Shown: positions 53,805 through 63,859, numbered from the stretch's first letter. The stretch: 64,000 nt of DNA from Streptomyces achromogenes (GCF_030816715.1 NZ_JAUSYH010000001.1:5828001-5892000); one strand, 5' to 3'. Notes: generated from the sequence alone by a model not told the origin. Numbers and translations: made by a program.

Positions 53805-55625
53805 ATGCCCGCCCTCGCCACCACCTCCGACGGCTTCCTCCTCCACGGTGACCCCTTCCGCATCCTCTCCGGGGCGATGCACTACTTCCGCGTCCATCCC
53901 GACCAGTGGGCCGACCGGCTGCGCAAGGCCCGGCTCATGGGCCTGAACACCGTCGAGACGTACCTCCCCTGGAACCTCCACCAGCCCGAACCCGGCACCC
54001 TGGTCCTCGACGGTCTGCTCGACCTGCCCCGCTTCCTGCGCCTGGCCGCGGCCGAGGGCCTGCACGTCCTCCTCCGCCCCGGCCCCTTCATCTGCGCGGA
54101 GTGGGACGGCGGCGGCCTGCCCCACTGGCTCACCACCGACCCCGACATCCGCCTGCGCACCAGCGACCCGCGCTTCACGGAAGCCGTCGACCGCTACCTC
54201 GACCTCCTGCTCCCGCCGCTCCTGCCGTACATGGCCGCGTCGGGCGGCCCCGTCATCGCCGTGCAGGTGGAGAACGAGTACGGCGCGTACGGCGACGACA
54301 TCGCCTACCTCAAGCACATCGAGCACGCCCTGCGCTCCCGGGGCGTCGAGGAACTGCTCTTCACCTGCGACCAGACCGCCGGCGACCACCTCCGCAACGG
54401 GACGCTGCCCGGCGTCCTCGCCACCGGCACCTTCGGCAGCCGGGTGGAGGAGTCGCTGCGCCGGCTCCGCGAGGCACAGCCCGAAGGCCCCCTGATGTGC
54501 TCGGAGTTCTGGATCGGCTGGTTCGACCACTGGGGCGGCCCGCACCACGGGAGGGACGCCGAGGACGCCGCCGCCGACCTGGACCGGCTCCTCGCCGCGG
54601 GCGCCTCCGTCAACATCTACATGTTCCACGGCGGCACCAACTTCGGTTACACCAACGGCGCCAACCACCACCACGCCTACGTGCCCACCGTCACCTCCTA
54701 CGACTACGACGCCCCGCTCACCGAGAGCGGCGACCCGGGCCCGAAGTACCACGCCTTCCGTGAGGTCATCGCCCGCCACGCCCCGGTCCCGGACGAGCCG
54801 GTCCCGGCGCCGTCGCCCAAACTCGCCCCGACCACGGTCCGGTTGACGCACCGCACGCCCCTCATCCCGCCGGCCGGCCGCCCGGTCCGCGCCAAGGACC
54901 CGCTCTCCGCCGACGACATGGGCCGGCGCGCCGGCTACACCCTGTACCGGACGACCGTCCCCACCCCGGGGCACGGCCTGCTGCACTTCGAGGGGGGAGT
55001 GGGGGACCGGGCCCAGATCTTCCTGGACGGCGCTCCGGCCGGCGTCCTGGAGCGCGAACGTTACGAGGAGACCCTGCCGGTCCACGTCCCGCGCGCGGAC
55101 GCCGTCCTCGACGTGCTCGTGGAGAACATGGGCCGGGTCAACTACGGACCCCGCATCGGCGTCCCGAAGGGCCTGCTGGGCCCGGTCACCTTCATGGGAC
55201 GACCCCTGCGGGACTGGGACTGCCACGCCCTCCCGCTCGACGACGCCCCCTCCACGACGACCCTCACCGCCACCGACCCGGAGCCCGTCGCCCCTGAGAG
55301 CGCGCCCACCGGGACCCTCACCTCCCGGGTCCCCGTCCCCGAGGCCTTCGCCTCGTCCGGGCCCGCCTTCCACCACGGCACCTTCGACGTGCGGACCCCG
55401 GCCGACGCCTTCCTGTCCCTCCCCGGCTGGACCAAGGGCCAGGCCTGGATCAACGGCTTCCACCTCGGCCGCTACTGGAACCGCGGCCCCCAGCGCACCC
55501 TCTACGTCCCCGCCCCGATCCTGCGCAGGGGCGTCAACGACCTGGTCCTCCTCGAACTGCACGGCGCCACGACGTCCGACGCCCACCTCACCGACGTCCC
55601 GGACCTAGGCCCGACGGGCCCCTGA
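53805..55625 (+). CDS. GH35 beta-galactosidase
   Basis: A 606-residue cytoplasmic enzyme (no signal peptide) of glycoside hydrolase family 35. The (beta/alpha)8 barrel covers about 1-320: FRILSGAMHYFRVHPDQW, GLNTVETYLPWNLHQP, PGPFICAEWDGGGLP, then acid/base Glu158 in QVENEYGAYG and nucleophile Glu234 in CSEFWIGWFDHWG. C-terminal beta-sandwich domains follow. It hydrolyses terminal beta-galactose from di- or oligosaccharides. GAAGGGACCTC precedes the ATG. It lies between the MFS transporter and the LacI regulator, forming a likely galactoside uptake/hydrolysis locus. Confidence 0.93.
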   Translation: MPALATTSDGFLLHGDPFRILSGAMHYFRVHPDQWADRLRKARLMGLNTVETYLPWNLHQPEPGTLVLDGLLDLPRFLRLAAAEGLHVLLRPGPFICAEWDGGGLPHWLTTDPDIRLRTSDPRFTEAVDRYLDLLLPPLLPYMAASGGPVIAVQVENEYGAYGDDIAYLKHIEHALRSRGVEELLFTCDQTAGDHLRNGTLPGVLATGTFGSRVEESLRRLREAQPEGPLMCSEFWIGWFDHWGGPHHGRDAEDAAADLDRLLAAGASVNIYMFHGGTNFGYTNGANHHHAYVPTVTSYDYDAPLTESGDPGPKYHAFREVIARHAPVPDEPVPAPSPKLAPTTVRLTHRTPLIPPAGRPVRAKDPLSADDMGRRAGYTLYRTTVPTPGHGLLHFEGGVGDRAQIFLDGAPAGVLERERYEETLPVHVPRADAVLDVLVENMGRVNYGPRIGVPKGLLGPVTFMGRPLRDWDCHALPLDDAPSTTTLTATDPEPVAPESAPTGTLTSRVPVPEAFASSGPAFHHGTFDVRTPADAFLSLPGWTKGQAWINGFHLGRYWNRGPQRTLYVPAPILRRGVNDLVLLELHGATTSDAHLTDVPDLGPTGP

Positions 55626-55885
55626 CCCGCCCCGTCCCGCCTCCCTGTCCCGCCCACGTCCTCTGCCCCCCTCTTCCACCCCTCCTTCCGCCCCCTCGCC
55701 CGTTCGCCCGTTCGCCCGCCCGATCACCCCTCCGTCCGCCCGGTCACCGCCCGGCCTATCCTGTGGATCCGCCGGGCGGTTCAGCACGACTGCCCGGACA
55801 AGCCCGCCCCGCAAGCGGAACCCTCCCCACCCCCGCCCGGGCTCCGCCGCCCTGTCCGGCCAGTCCACAGGAAGAAGCCCCCACC

Positions 55886-56986
55886 ATGACCGGTAGCGCT
55901 GCCGACGGCCCGGCGCCCAGGGGACGCAGCAGACGCAACTTCGCCGGAGCCCGCCCGGTGATGGATGACGTCGCGAAGCTGGCGGGCGTCTCCAAGCAGA
56001 CGGTCTCCCGGGTGCTCAACGACCACCCGGCCGTCCGCGCCGAGACGAGGGAGGCGGTCCGGACGGCGATGCGCGCGCTGGGCTACCGTCCCAGCAGCAG
56101 CGCCCGCTCGTTGGCCAGCGGCCGTACCCGCATGCTCGGCGTGATCTCCTTCGACGCGGCCCGCTACGGCCCCGCCTCGACCCTGACCGCGATCAACACC
56201 GCGGCGCAGGAGGCGGGCTACCTGGTGAGCTCGATCGCGCTGGACACCGCGGACCGGGACACGGTGGTGCGGGCCGCCGACCGGCTCTCGGCGGAGGGCG
56301 CGGACGGCGTGATCGCGATCGCCCCCCAGGTCCGGCTGGCGCGCGCCCTCGCGGAGGCCCACCTCGACACCCCGCTGGTCGTCATGGACAACGACCTCGG
56401 CGACGGCACCCCCATGGTCACCTCCGACGCGCGTACCGGCGCCCGCAAGGCGACGCGGCACCTGCTCTCCCTCGGCCACCCCACGGTCCGCCACCTCGCC
56501 GGCCCGACGGGCTGGACGTCGGCGGACCGCCGGGCGGACAGCTGGCGCGCCACACTCGAGGCGGCGGGGGCCGAGGTGCACGTTCCCCTCGTCGGCGACT
56601 GGAGCGCGGACTCCGGCTACGACCGGGGCCGCGAACTGGCGAAGGACCCGGGCCTGACCGCGGTCTTCGTCTCGAACGACCAGATGGCTCTCGGCGTGCT
56701 GCGCGCCCTCCACGAGGCGGGCCGCCGCGTCCCCGAGGACGTCAGCGTGGTCGGCTACGACGACATCCCGGAAGCCGCCCACTTCCTTCCCCCGCTGACC
56801 ACGATCCGCACCGACTTCACCGACATCGGCACCATCGCCCTGCGCGTCCTCCTGGCCCGGATCGACAGCCCGCCCCAGCCCTCCCGGGCGCCGGAGCCCT
56901 CCCTCACCCTCATCCCGGTCGACCTGCGAGTGCGCCACAGCACGACAGCCCCGCCCCGCTCACACCCACGGCACCCGACCGTCTGA
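55886..56986 (+). CDS. LacI-family transcriptional regulator
   Basis: A 366-residue repressor. The HTH (MDDVAKLAGVSKQTVSRVLN, from residue 26) and hinge helix (RPSSSARSLASGR) precede a periplasmic-binding-protein-like sugar domain (MLGVISFDAARYGPASTL, GVIAIAP, PLVVMDNDLG, VFVSNDQMALGVLRALHE, VSVVGYDDIPEA). It probably binds the palindrome at 52061-52076 and releases it on binding a galactoside. ATG 55886 has AGGAAG in front; the 25-residue basic leader is short and unremarkable. A 15-bp tandem array begins at its stop codon. Confidence 0.94.
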   Translation: MTGSAADGPAPRGRSRRNFAGARPVMDDVAKLAGVSKQTVSRVLNDHPAVRAETREAVRTAMRALGYRPSSSARSLASGRTRMLGVISFDAARYGPASTLTAINTAAQEAGYLVSSIALDTADRDTVVRAADRLSAEGADGVIAIAPQVRLARALAEAHLDTPLVVMDNDLGDGTPMVTSDARTGARKATRHLLSLGHPTVRHLAGPTGWTSADRRADSWRATLEAAGAEVHVPLVGDWSADSGYDRGRELAKDPGLTAVFVSNDQMALGVLRALHEAGRRVPEDVSVVGYDDIPEAAHFLPPLTTIRTDFTDIGTIALRVLLARIDSPPQPSRAPEPSLTLIPVDLRVRHSTTAPPRSHPRHPTV

Positions 56987-57065
56987 CGTGCGACCGTCTG
57001 GCGTGCGACCGTCTGGCGTGCGACCGTCTGATGTGCGGGTGTCTGATGTGCGGGTGTCTGATGTG
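56976..57065. repeat. 15-bp tandem repeat array, six units
   Basis: Six units of CGACCGTCTG(A/G)CGTG type begin at 56976, the first overlapping the lacI stop codon (56984-56986). The last two are CGGGTGTCTGATGTG. The gradient of variants (GACGTG, GGCGTG, GATGTG) suggests stepwise duplication. Confidence 0.92.
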
Positions 57066-57143
57066 CGGCCCGACGGCCTTCGGATCTTGGGGCCTGCGCG
57101 CCCGCGGGCCCACTGGCGGCTGTCCCGGCGGACGGCCGTCGGC

Positions 57144-57974
57144 TCACGAGGGCTCGTCGATCCGGTCCTTCGCCCACCACAGGAACGCGGCGGAGTGCTG
57201 CTGGTTGGCGAACCCGTCTCCGACGAGGGTGTGCAGAAGGTCGTTGCTCCAGAAGACGAGCCGGCCGAGGGTCCAGTTCACCGACTCCGGTGCGGGCAGC
57301 TCCAGTCCGTAGACGATCCGCGCGATCTCGCGCTTGCCGCCCGCCTCCGTCGTGTACTTGAGGATCGACAGAAAGCGCTCGGGCTCCACCACGCAGAGCA
57401 CCCTGGTGAGCAGGGCCTCCTTGAAGCCCGTCATGGCGAACGGCTTCGCACCGCTCAGCAGGTGGTCCAGCCGGTCCTCGCGGGGTACGTCGTCGGGTCC
57501 GTGGAGGAGGTACCCGACGGTCTGCCGGGTCGACTCGGCGGCCGCGTCGTCGCCGAGGGCGTTCCACGCGCTGTTGAACGTGGCCTGGTTGCCGGGGTGC
57601 GCTCCGACGTCGGAGTTCGCGAAGTCCTTGAGGGCCCTCGGATCGCACGTGTACAGCCCTTCGCGGGAGAAGATCCGCCGGTACTTCTCCCAGTAGGCGG
57701 CCACGTCGGGATCGAAGCCAGGCCGGGTGGCGAGGTAGCGGGCCTTGAGCCGGTCGACGCGTTCCAGCACCCCGGGCTCGACGTCCTCGGCCTTCGGGAA
57801 GCGCGCCTTGAGATCGACCAAGGAGCGAGGAGGCTGCTTCCTCGGCTCGGCGAGCGCGCCGTGCTCCCACTCGTAACCGCACCGGTGCCTGACGCGCCGA
57901 CGCCCGCCCTCGAGCCCGCGGACCAGCTCGATGTCCTCATCGTCGCTGCACAACGGGCACATCGCCAACGCCAT
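57144..57974 (-). CDS. Hypothetical protein with N-terminal zinc-ribbon-like motif
   Basis: A 276-residue soluble protein I do not recognise. It starts with MALAMCPLCSDDEDIEL, with further Cys/His in RHRCGYEWEHG, which could bind zinc. The rest is helical with Trp/Tyr-rich motifs (DVAAYWEKYRRIFSREGLY, NQATFNSAWNALGDD, RVLCVVEPERFLSILKY, SAAFLWWAKDRIDEP). The central part is reminiscent of N-terminal segments of McrB-like restriction or defence proteins, but I cannot confirm it. ATG 57974 has GGGGAGG six bases upstream and was preferred over GTG 57980. Convergent with lacI; divergent from the hypothetical gene at 58226. Confidence 0.6.
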   Translation of the reverse strand: MALAMCPLCSDDEDIELVRGLEGGRRRVRHRCGYEWEHGALAEPRKQPPRSLVDLKARFPKAEDVEPGVLERVDRLKARYLATRPGFDPDVAAYWEKYRRIFSREGLYTCDPRALKDFANSDVGAHPGNQATFNSAWNALGDDAAAESTRQTVGYLLHGPDDVPREDRLDHLLSGAKPFAMTGFKEALLTRVLCVVEPERFLSILKYTTEAGGKREIARIVYGLELPAPESVNWTLGRLVFWSNDLLHTLVGDGFANQQHSAAFLWWAKDRIDEPS

Positions 57975-58225
57975 GGCCACCCTCCCCTACGGTGCCGCAG
58001 CGCACCGTGAACCAGAACACGCGGCGCCACCGGAAGCCGCCCTGTGACGGCGGAGACGCGCACACCGGCCGCGCGGTTCGCCGACCACGGAGGAGGGAGG
58101 GCGTCGGAACGGCCGGACCGCATCGCAACGGCAAGGTACGGCCGACACGGCCCCCACCGCACCGTGTAGCGTGGCGATCTTCGGTCGGCGAAAGCCGGAC
58201 GGAGTCCTCGAAGGCCGGGCATCTC

Positions 58226-59002
58226 ATGCACCTCGGGCACCTCCAGCATCTCGCCGCGCGCCGCCGCCTCGGCGCCGCCCTGGACGGCCTCTCCGCCGTC
58301 TTCCACGGCATGACCGCACATCGGGACGAGCACAACTGCTCATGCCACTGGGGCAGCGCGGAAGAGGTCTCCCTCCTCAAGACCCCGGATGTGGAACTGG
58401 AGCCGGACCTGCTGCGACGGACCTGGGAAGCCGTCGACTGGAGCGATCACGCGGCCGTGCTGCGCCGTATCCTGCCGCAGTTCGCCACGGCCCTCGTCGC
58501 CGGCCGTGTGCGAGCCCTGTCCGGGCTGGAAGAGGTCGGCTACTCCCTCGCCCGCGGCCGTTGGCAGCAGTGGCCCGACGAACAGGCCGACGCCGTGAGC
58601 GAGTTCCTGCACGCCTGGTGGGTGCAGAGCCTCACCGACCCGGACGCGGCCGTCCCGGCGCACCAGGTCTTCGCGATGTGCGCCGAGGCGTCCGGAACGC
58701 TCGGCCCCTGGCTCGCCGACTGGGAAGAGCACACCGGGCCCCTCAGCGACCGACGTCTCGCCGAAGCGGTCGGGGAGTGGACGTACGAACTCCTGGGGGA
58801 CGGCCTGCCGTGGTGCGTCCACTGGCACGAGCACGACGAGGACGAGCTGCGCGCCGAACTGGTCGGCTGGCTGCTCGGCCACGCCGCGACGCGACTCCGC
58901 GCGTCGGACGCACCGGCGGACCTGCGGCACCGGATACGGCTGCTCGGCCTCACCGGCGAGGCCCGCTGGACGGATCCCCACTGGCCCGGCCACCGCTACT
59001 GA
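58226..59002 (+). CDS. Hypothetical protein
   Basis: A 258-residue soluble protein with no family I recognise. The N terminus (MHLGHLQHLAARRRLGAALD) is helical. The body is rich in Trp and acidic residues (RRTWEAVDWSDHAAVLRRIL, RGRWQQWPDEQADAVSEFL, WLADWEEHTGPLSDRRLAEAV, LLGDGLPWCVHWHEHDED). No signal peptide or membrane segment. ATG 58226 begins the continuous helical pattern; frames open earlier have no support. Probably cytoplasmic; divergent from the gene at 57144-57974 with ~250 bp between. Confidence 0.6.
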   Translation: MHLGHLQHLAARRRLGAALDGLSAVFHGMTAHRDEHNCSCHWGSAEEVSLLKTPDVELEPDLLRRTWEAVDWSDHAAVLRRILPQFATALVAGRVRALSGLEEVGYSLARGRWQQWPDEQADAVSEFLHAWWVQSLTDPDAAVPAHQVFAMCAEASGTLGPWLADWEEHTGPLSDRRLAEAVGEWTYELLGDGLPWCVHWHEHDEDELRAELVGWLLGHAATRLRASDAPADLRHRIRLLGLTGEARWTDPHWPGHRY

Positions 59003-59098
59003 CACCGACCCACCCCGGCCGGCCCGGCGGTGGTCCGGGCTGCCGCCCCGGGTGGGGAACCAGCCTGCTGCCGCCCGTTCGGGAAGCCGGCCGCGGCG

Positions 59099-59743
59099 TC
59101 AGTCGTCGTGGCCGAGGCCGCGGTCGGGTGCGCTCATGTCCCCCGTCAGGGGGGTGCCCTCGGCGCGTCCGTAGCGCAGGTACACGGTGCCCTTCGGACT
59201 GGTCGCCGGCGGTTGCAGGAGGGTGACGTTCATGGGCACCGCGCCACCGTCGAACACCTTCTTCCCGACGCCGAGCACGATCGGGTGCACCCAGAGGTCG
59301 AGACGGTCGAAGAGCTTCTCCCGCAGGAGCGTCTGCACCAGGTCCAGGCTCCCGACGACCTTCACGTGCTCGTGCCGGTCACGGATCTCGCGCACCGCGC
59401 CGGCCAGGTCCGGGCCGAGGTGCGTCGACCCCTCCCACGAGAGGTCGGGCGTGCCGCGGGAGGCGACGTACTTCGGGACGCTGTTGAAGAGCGTGGCGAT
59501 CTCGTTGTCCACGCCGCCCTTCTGGTGCGGCCAGTACGCGGCGAAGATGTCGTACGTCCGCCGGCCGAGCAGAAGGGCGTCCGTGCCCTCGTACGCGGCG
59601 ACGATCTGCGCTCCGGCGACCTCGTCCGACAACGGCGCCTGCCAGCCGCCGAACGGAAACCCCACCGGGTCCTCGTCCGGGCCGCCGGGTGACTGCGCGA
59701 CGAGGTCCAGTGACGCGAACATCTCGATGTCGATGAGGCCCAT
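59099..59743 (-). CDS. Dihydrofolate reductase-like (RibD C-terminal) protein
   Basis: A 214-residue protein of the DHFR/RibD C-terminal family. The pattern is MGLIDIEMFASLDLVAQSPG, DALLLGRRTYDIFAAYWP (NADPH-binding region), VKVVGSLDLVQTLLREKLFDRL, LDLWVHPIVLGVGKKVFDGG, and VYLRYGR near the C terminus. Such proteins bind NADPH and reduce small molecules; most are of unknown substrate. ATG 59743 has GGGAGC in front; the upstream Met at 59764 is less likely. Single gene. Confidence 0.88.
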   Translation of the reverse strand: MGLIDIEMFASLDLVAQSPGGPDEDPVGFPFGGWQAPLSDEVAGAQIVAAYEGTDALLLGRRTYDIFAAYWPHQKGGVDNEIATLFNSVPKYVASRGTPDLSWEGSTHLGPDLAGAVREIRDRHEHVKVVGSLDLVQTLLREKLFDRLDLWVHPIVLGVGKKVFDGGAVPMNVTLLQPPATSPKGTVYLRYGRAEGTPLTGDMSAPDRGLGHDD

Positions 59744-60133
59744 GCCTTGCTCCCGATGAGTCACGAGTTCCGTCTGTCTCGGTCGGCAGGTAGACCTGTG
59801 GACCCGGGCGAACTCATCGCCGCGACGGCACCGACTTCGTGGTCGTCGCCCGCCCGGTACCGGGACACCGCACCGGCACTCACTCCCCCCTCACGATAGA
59901 ACACGGGCCGCGTCCCGACCCGGTGAAACCCCGCCCCGGGCGTCACCGCAGGTCACCGGCCGCGGCCGCCGTCAGCTGCAGCGCGCCCGTGGAGAGTCAC
60001 GCGGGCACGTCCGCCGCTGCTCCGCCGCGCTGCTCCGCCGCATCGTCCGCCGCGCTCGTCCACCGCGCTGCTCGTGGCCGGGGTGCGGCTAGTGTCGTCG
60101 TCAAGTGATCAGTCACGACGGGGGTGGGCACGG
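59744..60133. other. Spacer upstream of the 60134 gene
   Basis: 390 bp without a credible gene. At 60007-60078 it contains about five degenerate 12-13-bp units (GCTGCTCCGCCGC type). Promoters for both flanking divergent genes must lie here; I cannot point to a convincing -35/-10. Confidence 0.5.
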
Positions 60134-60775
60134 ATGACGACCTGGCAGGAGTTGCAGGCCGAGGTGGCAGACCGGCTGGCCGCCGCGTCCCCGGACGAGC
60201 GCGTGGTGTTCGCCGTCGGGGTGGCCGAGCGGCTGATGCGGGCCCAGGAGGCTCTGCCGGCCCATGAGCAGGCGGAGTACGCCCTCGGCCTCCGACCGAC
60301 GCTCAACGCCCTGTGGGAGGCGGCGTTGGGCAATGCGTCGGCGTTCGGAGAGATCAAGCACGGGCTGGGTGAGCACCTTCTGAGCGAGTACTGTCACAAC
60401 GACGGGCAGGCCGGCCCCGGTGACGCCGACGAACCGGCCGCGGCCGCCGTGCTCCACACCGCGGTGGCCTACCTGTTCGGCGCAGGCGATCCGGTCCCGT
60501 TGGTCAGCAGCCGCGCCGTCCAAGCCGCGGACGCCCGCTCGAACGCCGGTGAGCGCGCGAACACGGGCGAGCGACTGAACAACAGCGACAGCAACGCCGT
60601 CGACCCTGACGCAATGCTCACCGCCGAACTGCACCGTCAGCTGCGTGACCTGACCCTGATCCGTCAGCACAGCGCGTCCTTGCGCCACGCGAGGCTGGGC
60701 CTCGACATCGACACCTCCGCCCGACTGCACCGCGCTCTCCGCATCCCCCTGTCGACCGTCGAGACCGACGCGTAG
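60134..60775 (+). CDS. Hypothetical helical protein
   Basis: A 213-residue soluble protein I do not recognise. The first 110 residues are predicted helical (TTWQELQAEVADRLAAASPD, VAERLMRAQEALPAHEQAEY, LRPTLNALWEAALGNASAFG) and resemble small helical immunity-like or accessory proteins. The second half has a variable Asn/Glu/Arg stretch (RSNAGERANTGERLNNSDSN). No catalytic motif. ATG 60134 has GGGGGTGGG upstream; the frame from 60074 has no support. Confidence 0.6.
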   Translation: MTTWQELQAEVADRLAAASPDERVVFAVGVAERLMRAQEALPAHEQAEYALGLRPTLNALWEAALGNASAFGEIKHGLGEHLLSEYCHNDGQAGPGDADEPAAAAVLHTAVAYLFGAGDPVPLVSSRAVQAADARSNAGERANTGERLNNSDSNAVDPDAMLTAELHRQLRDLTLIRQHSASLRHARLGLDIDTSARLHRALRIPLSTVETDA

Positions 60776-60970
60776 CCGTCGCCGTCGCCGTCGCCCGCAG
60801 CCCGACACCCCGCAGGCCAGGGAGCCGCATCCCACAGCGCCGCACCGCACGTTGGCGGCGTGACACCCTGCCGCGCGAGCTCGATACATGTCACCCCATA
60901 TGTGTCGGTAGCCCCTTCTAGGATGGGTCGAGGGGAACTGGGACCGACTGGGCGGGCAGGGTGCGCGAGC

Positions 60971-63859
60971 GTGACACAACTGGTGGGCAGAACAGCGGAA
61001 CTCGCGCGGCTCGACGCCCTGTTGGCCGGCCCGGACCTGCCCGACGCACCGGCGGTGGTCGACATCGCCGGCGAGCCCGGCATCGGCAAGAGCCGGTTGC
61101 TCGGCGAAATCTGCGCCCGGGCCCGCCGACACGGACTCACGGTGCTTCGCGGCCGCGCCACGGAGTACGAACAGCACGTCCCCTTCCAGGCTTTCACCGA
61201 CGCGCTCGCGGACGTCGACCCCCGTGTCGTCGCCGCGGATCCCGGACTCCCCGAACTGGAGTGGGTGCTGCACGGCATCCGGCAAGCGGCGCCGGGCGGC
61301 ACGTCCGACCCGGGCGCCGTCGCCCGCTTCGGACCGCACCGGGCGATCAGCGCGTTCCTCACCCGCCTGGGCGAGCGAGGTGTGGTCCTGGCCGTCGACG
61401 ACCTGCACTGGGCGGACCCCGCGTCACGGGAACTCGTGGATCACCTGATCCGGCACCCCGCCCGCGGACGGGTCCTCCTGGTAGTGGCACGGCGGGCCCG
61501 GCAGACGCCCACGTCCCTGACCGCGGCCCTGGCACGCGGCACCGGCAGCGGAGACGTCCTGCACCTCGCGCTGGGCCCGCTCCCCGAGGAGGAGTCCATC
61601 CGGACGTTGGCCGCCGACGTTCCCGGGCGCGAGGCGAAGCAGCTGTACGCCGCCAGCGAAGGCAACCCCTTCTACCTGCTCGCACTGCTGCACGCGTACC
61701 GCGGCGGAGCCCGACTGCCCAGCGTCCTCACCCAGCCCGACGCGACGGACGCGGTCGGCGTGCCCCACGGCCTCGCGGTCCTGCTGCTCGACGAGCTGAC
61801 CGCGCTGACCGGGCCACAACGCCGAGTCGCCGAGGCGGTGGCAGCACTGGGCGCTCACGCCACACCCGCCATGGTGACCGCGGCGATCGGCCTGCCACCG
61901 GGGGAGCCGACGGAGGTGACGGAACAGATCCGCGCCCTCGCGGCGCGGGACGTGCTGCGCGCCGCGCCGGGCGGCAGATGGGTGCTCCGCCACCCGCTCG
62001 TACGGGCCCTCGTCTACGAGAACATCGCGCCGGGGCGGCGTGCCCGGCTTCATCGTCGGGCTGCGCGGGCACTGGCCCGCAGCGGTGCTCCGGCCACCGA
62101 ACGGGCCCACCACGTCGCACGGTCGATGACCGGCTGGGACGCCGACGCGGCCGCCGTGCTGGAGGAGTCCGCCGCCCAGTGCGCGTCGACCGCGCCCGCC
62201 ACCGCCGCCCACCTGCTGCACGTCGTCCTCGCGCACCTGCCGGACACCCCCGAGCACGAGAGACGGCGAGGCGAACTCGTCCTGGCACGTGCCCGGGCGC
62301 TCGGCGTCAGCGGCGGTCTCCGCGAGAGCCGCGATCTGCTGCACCACCTGATCGAGACGTCGGGCAAGGACCTTCTCCCGCTGCGCACGGAGGCCGTCGC
62401 CTGGTGCGCCGTGATGGAACGGCACCTCGGCCACTCCCCGGAAGCCACCGCTCTGCTGCGCCGCGAGCTGTCCCGCCGTCCGAGCCCGTCTCCCGGGCAG
62501 GCGGTCTCCCTCAGGCTCGCCCTCGGCATGTCCGCCCTGCTGACGGCGTCCTACCCGGAGGCCCGCGCGGACGTCGCGGAAGCCGTCTCCCTCGCCCGAG
62601 CCGGCGGCGACTGCGCGGGAGAAGCGGCCGCCCTCGCCCTGGCCGCCCTGGGCGAGGCGTACGAGGGCGAGACGGCCGCGGCCGTCCGGTTCACCGACGC
62701 CGCGTCCCGGCTCACGGACGCGCTGACCGACCCCGGCCTCACCGACCTGTGCGAGTCGCTGAGCTGGCTGGCCTGGGCGGAGGTACTGCTGGAGCGCTAC
62801 GAGGACGCCGAACGGCACTTCGGCCGGGGGCTCGACATCGCCCGGCGCGGCGGCCGGCTCCACGTCCTGCCGCACCTGCTGACGAGCAAGGCATTCGTCC
62901 ACCTCACCACCTGCCGTCTGCCGTCCGCGCTGGAGGCGGCCGAGGAGGCGGAGACACTCGCCCGGGCCGCGGGCAGCCCCGACCTTCTGGCCTTCACCCT
63001 CGCCATCAAGACGCTGGTGCTGCTGCTGTGCCGTCCTTTCGGGGACGTCAGCGCCCTGACCACCGCAGAGGAGGCCGTCGCGGCGACCAGCGGGACCAAG
63101 GGCTGGTGGCCCGCCCTGGCGTGGTGCATGCTCGGGCACACGACGTTCGTGAGCGGCGACGCGCACCGCGCGCAGGAGGCCATCACGACGGCCGGCGGGG
63201 GCCGCGAACTCCCCCTGCTGCAACCGTCGATCCGCCCGGGGCAGCTCGACACGCTCACCGCCGCGGCCCTCGCCACGGGCGACCTCGGCCAGGCCCGACG
63301 ATGGGCCGCACAGGCGGCGCGCGAGGCCGACCGGCTCGGACTCGGCGGCCAGCGCGCGGCCGCCCGCCGAGCCGAGGCATCGCTGGCCGAACACCGCGGC
63401 GACACGGACAAGGCCGTGCGCCTCCTCGACGCGGCCGCCCAGGAGTACGCCCGCTGCGGCCAGCGCCTGTGGGAGGCGTACTGCCTGCTCCGCGCGGCGC
63501 CCCTGGTACAGCGCAGCGGCCAGAGTGAGCGCGCCGCCGCCCTGTGGCACCGCGCCCACCGCATCGCCCTCGCCGGCGGAGCTCGTCTGCTCGTCGACCT
63601 GGCCGAGTTGGTCCGCCCCGAGGTCGTACCCCGGCCGCCCGCGGTCCCGGCGGAACTGGCGGGACTGACGGCACGTGAGGTGGAGGTCGCCGGTCTGCTG
63701 GCGGAGGGCCTGAGCAACCAGGACATCGCCGCCCGGCTCCACCTCAGCCGACGCACCGTCGAAACGCACCTCTCCTCGGTCTATCGCAAGCTCGCCGTGC
63801 CGTCCCGTTCGGCGCTGACCCGCCTCATGACCCGCATCGGCCTGGGCGTCGGCTCATGA
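60971..63859 (+). CDS. LAL-type LuxR transcriptional regulator
   Basis: A 962-residue ATP-binding regulator. The AAA/STAND domain starts at residue 5 (VGRTAELARLDALL) with P-loop GEPGIGKS (34-41) and Walker B VVLAVDDLHWADP. A long helical TPR-like region follows, and a C-terminal LuxR HTH (LTAREVEVAGLLAEGLSNQDIAARLHLSRRTVETHLSSVY, in two parts) occupies about 895-955. LAL regulators activate pathway genes after binding ATP and an inducer. GTG 60971 was chosen because the conserved N terminus begins there. No biosynthetic gene cluster is beside it inside the window; targets may lie beyond 64000. Confidence 0.93.
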   Translation: MTQLVGRTAELARLDALLAGPDLPDAPAVVDIAGEPGIGKSRLLGEICARARRHGLTVLRGRATEYEQHVPFQAFTDALADVDPRVVAADPGLPELEWVLHGIRQAAPGGTSDPGAVARFGPHRAISAFLTRLGERGVVLAVDDLHWADPASRELVDHLIRHPARGRVLLVVARRARQTPTSLTAALARGTGSGDVLHLALGPLPEEESIRTLAADVPGREAKQLYAASEGNPFYLLALLHAYRGGARLPSVLTQPDATDAVGVPHGLAVLLLDELTALTGPQRRVAEAVAALGAHATPAMVTAAIGLPPGEPTEVTEQIRALAARDVLRAAPGGRWVLRHPLVRALVYENIAPGRRARLHRRAARALARSGAPATERAHHVARSMTGWDADAAAVLEESAAQCASTAPATAAHLLHVVLAHLPDTPEHERRRGELVLARARALGVSGGLRESRDLLHHLIETSGKDLLPLRTEAVAWCAVMERHLGHSPEATALLRRELSRRPSPSPGQAVSLRLALGMSALLTASYPEARADVAEAVSLARAGGDCAGEAAALALAALGEAYEGETAAAVRFTDAASRLTDALTDPGLTDLCESLSWLAWAEVLLERYEDAERHFGRGLDIARRGGRLHVLPHLLTSKAFVHLTTCRLPSALEAAEEAETLARAAGSPDLLAFTLAIKTLVLLLCRPFGDVSALTTAEEAVAATSGTKGWWPALAWCMLGHTTFVSGDAHRAQEAITTAGGGRELPLLQPSIRPGQLDTLTAAALATGDLGQARRWAAQAAREADRLGLGGQRAAARRAEASLAEHRGDTDKAVRLLDAAAQEYARCGQRLWEAYCLLRAAPLVQRSGQSERAAALWHRAHRIALAGGARLLVDLAELVRPEVVPRPPAVPAELAGLTAREVEVAGLLAEGLSNQDIAARLHLSRRTVETHLSSVYRKLAVPSRSALTRLMTRIGLGVGS

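Noticed and set aside
60890..60924. LuxR gene promoter with TAGGAT at 60919-60924
   Set aside because: The -10 is good, but no -35 lies 16-18 bases upstream, so I did not list it as a feature.
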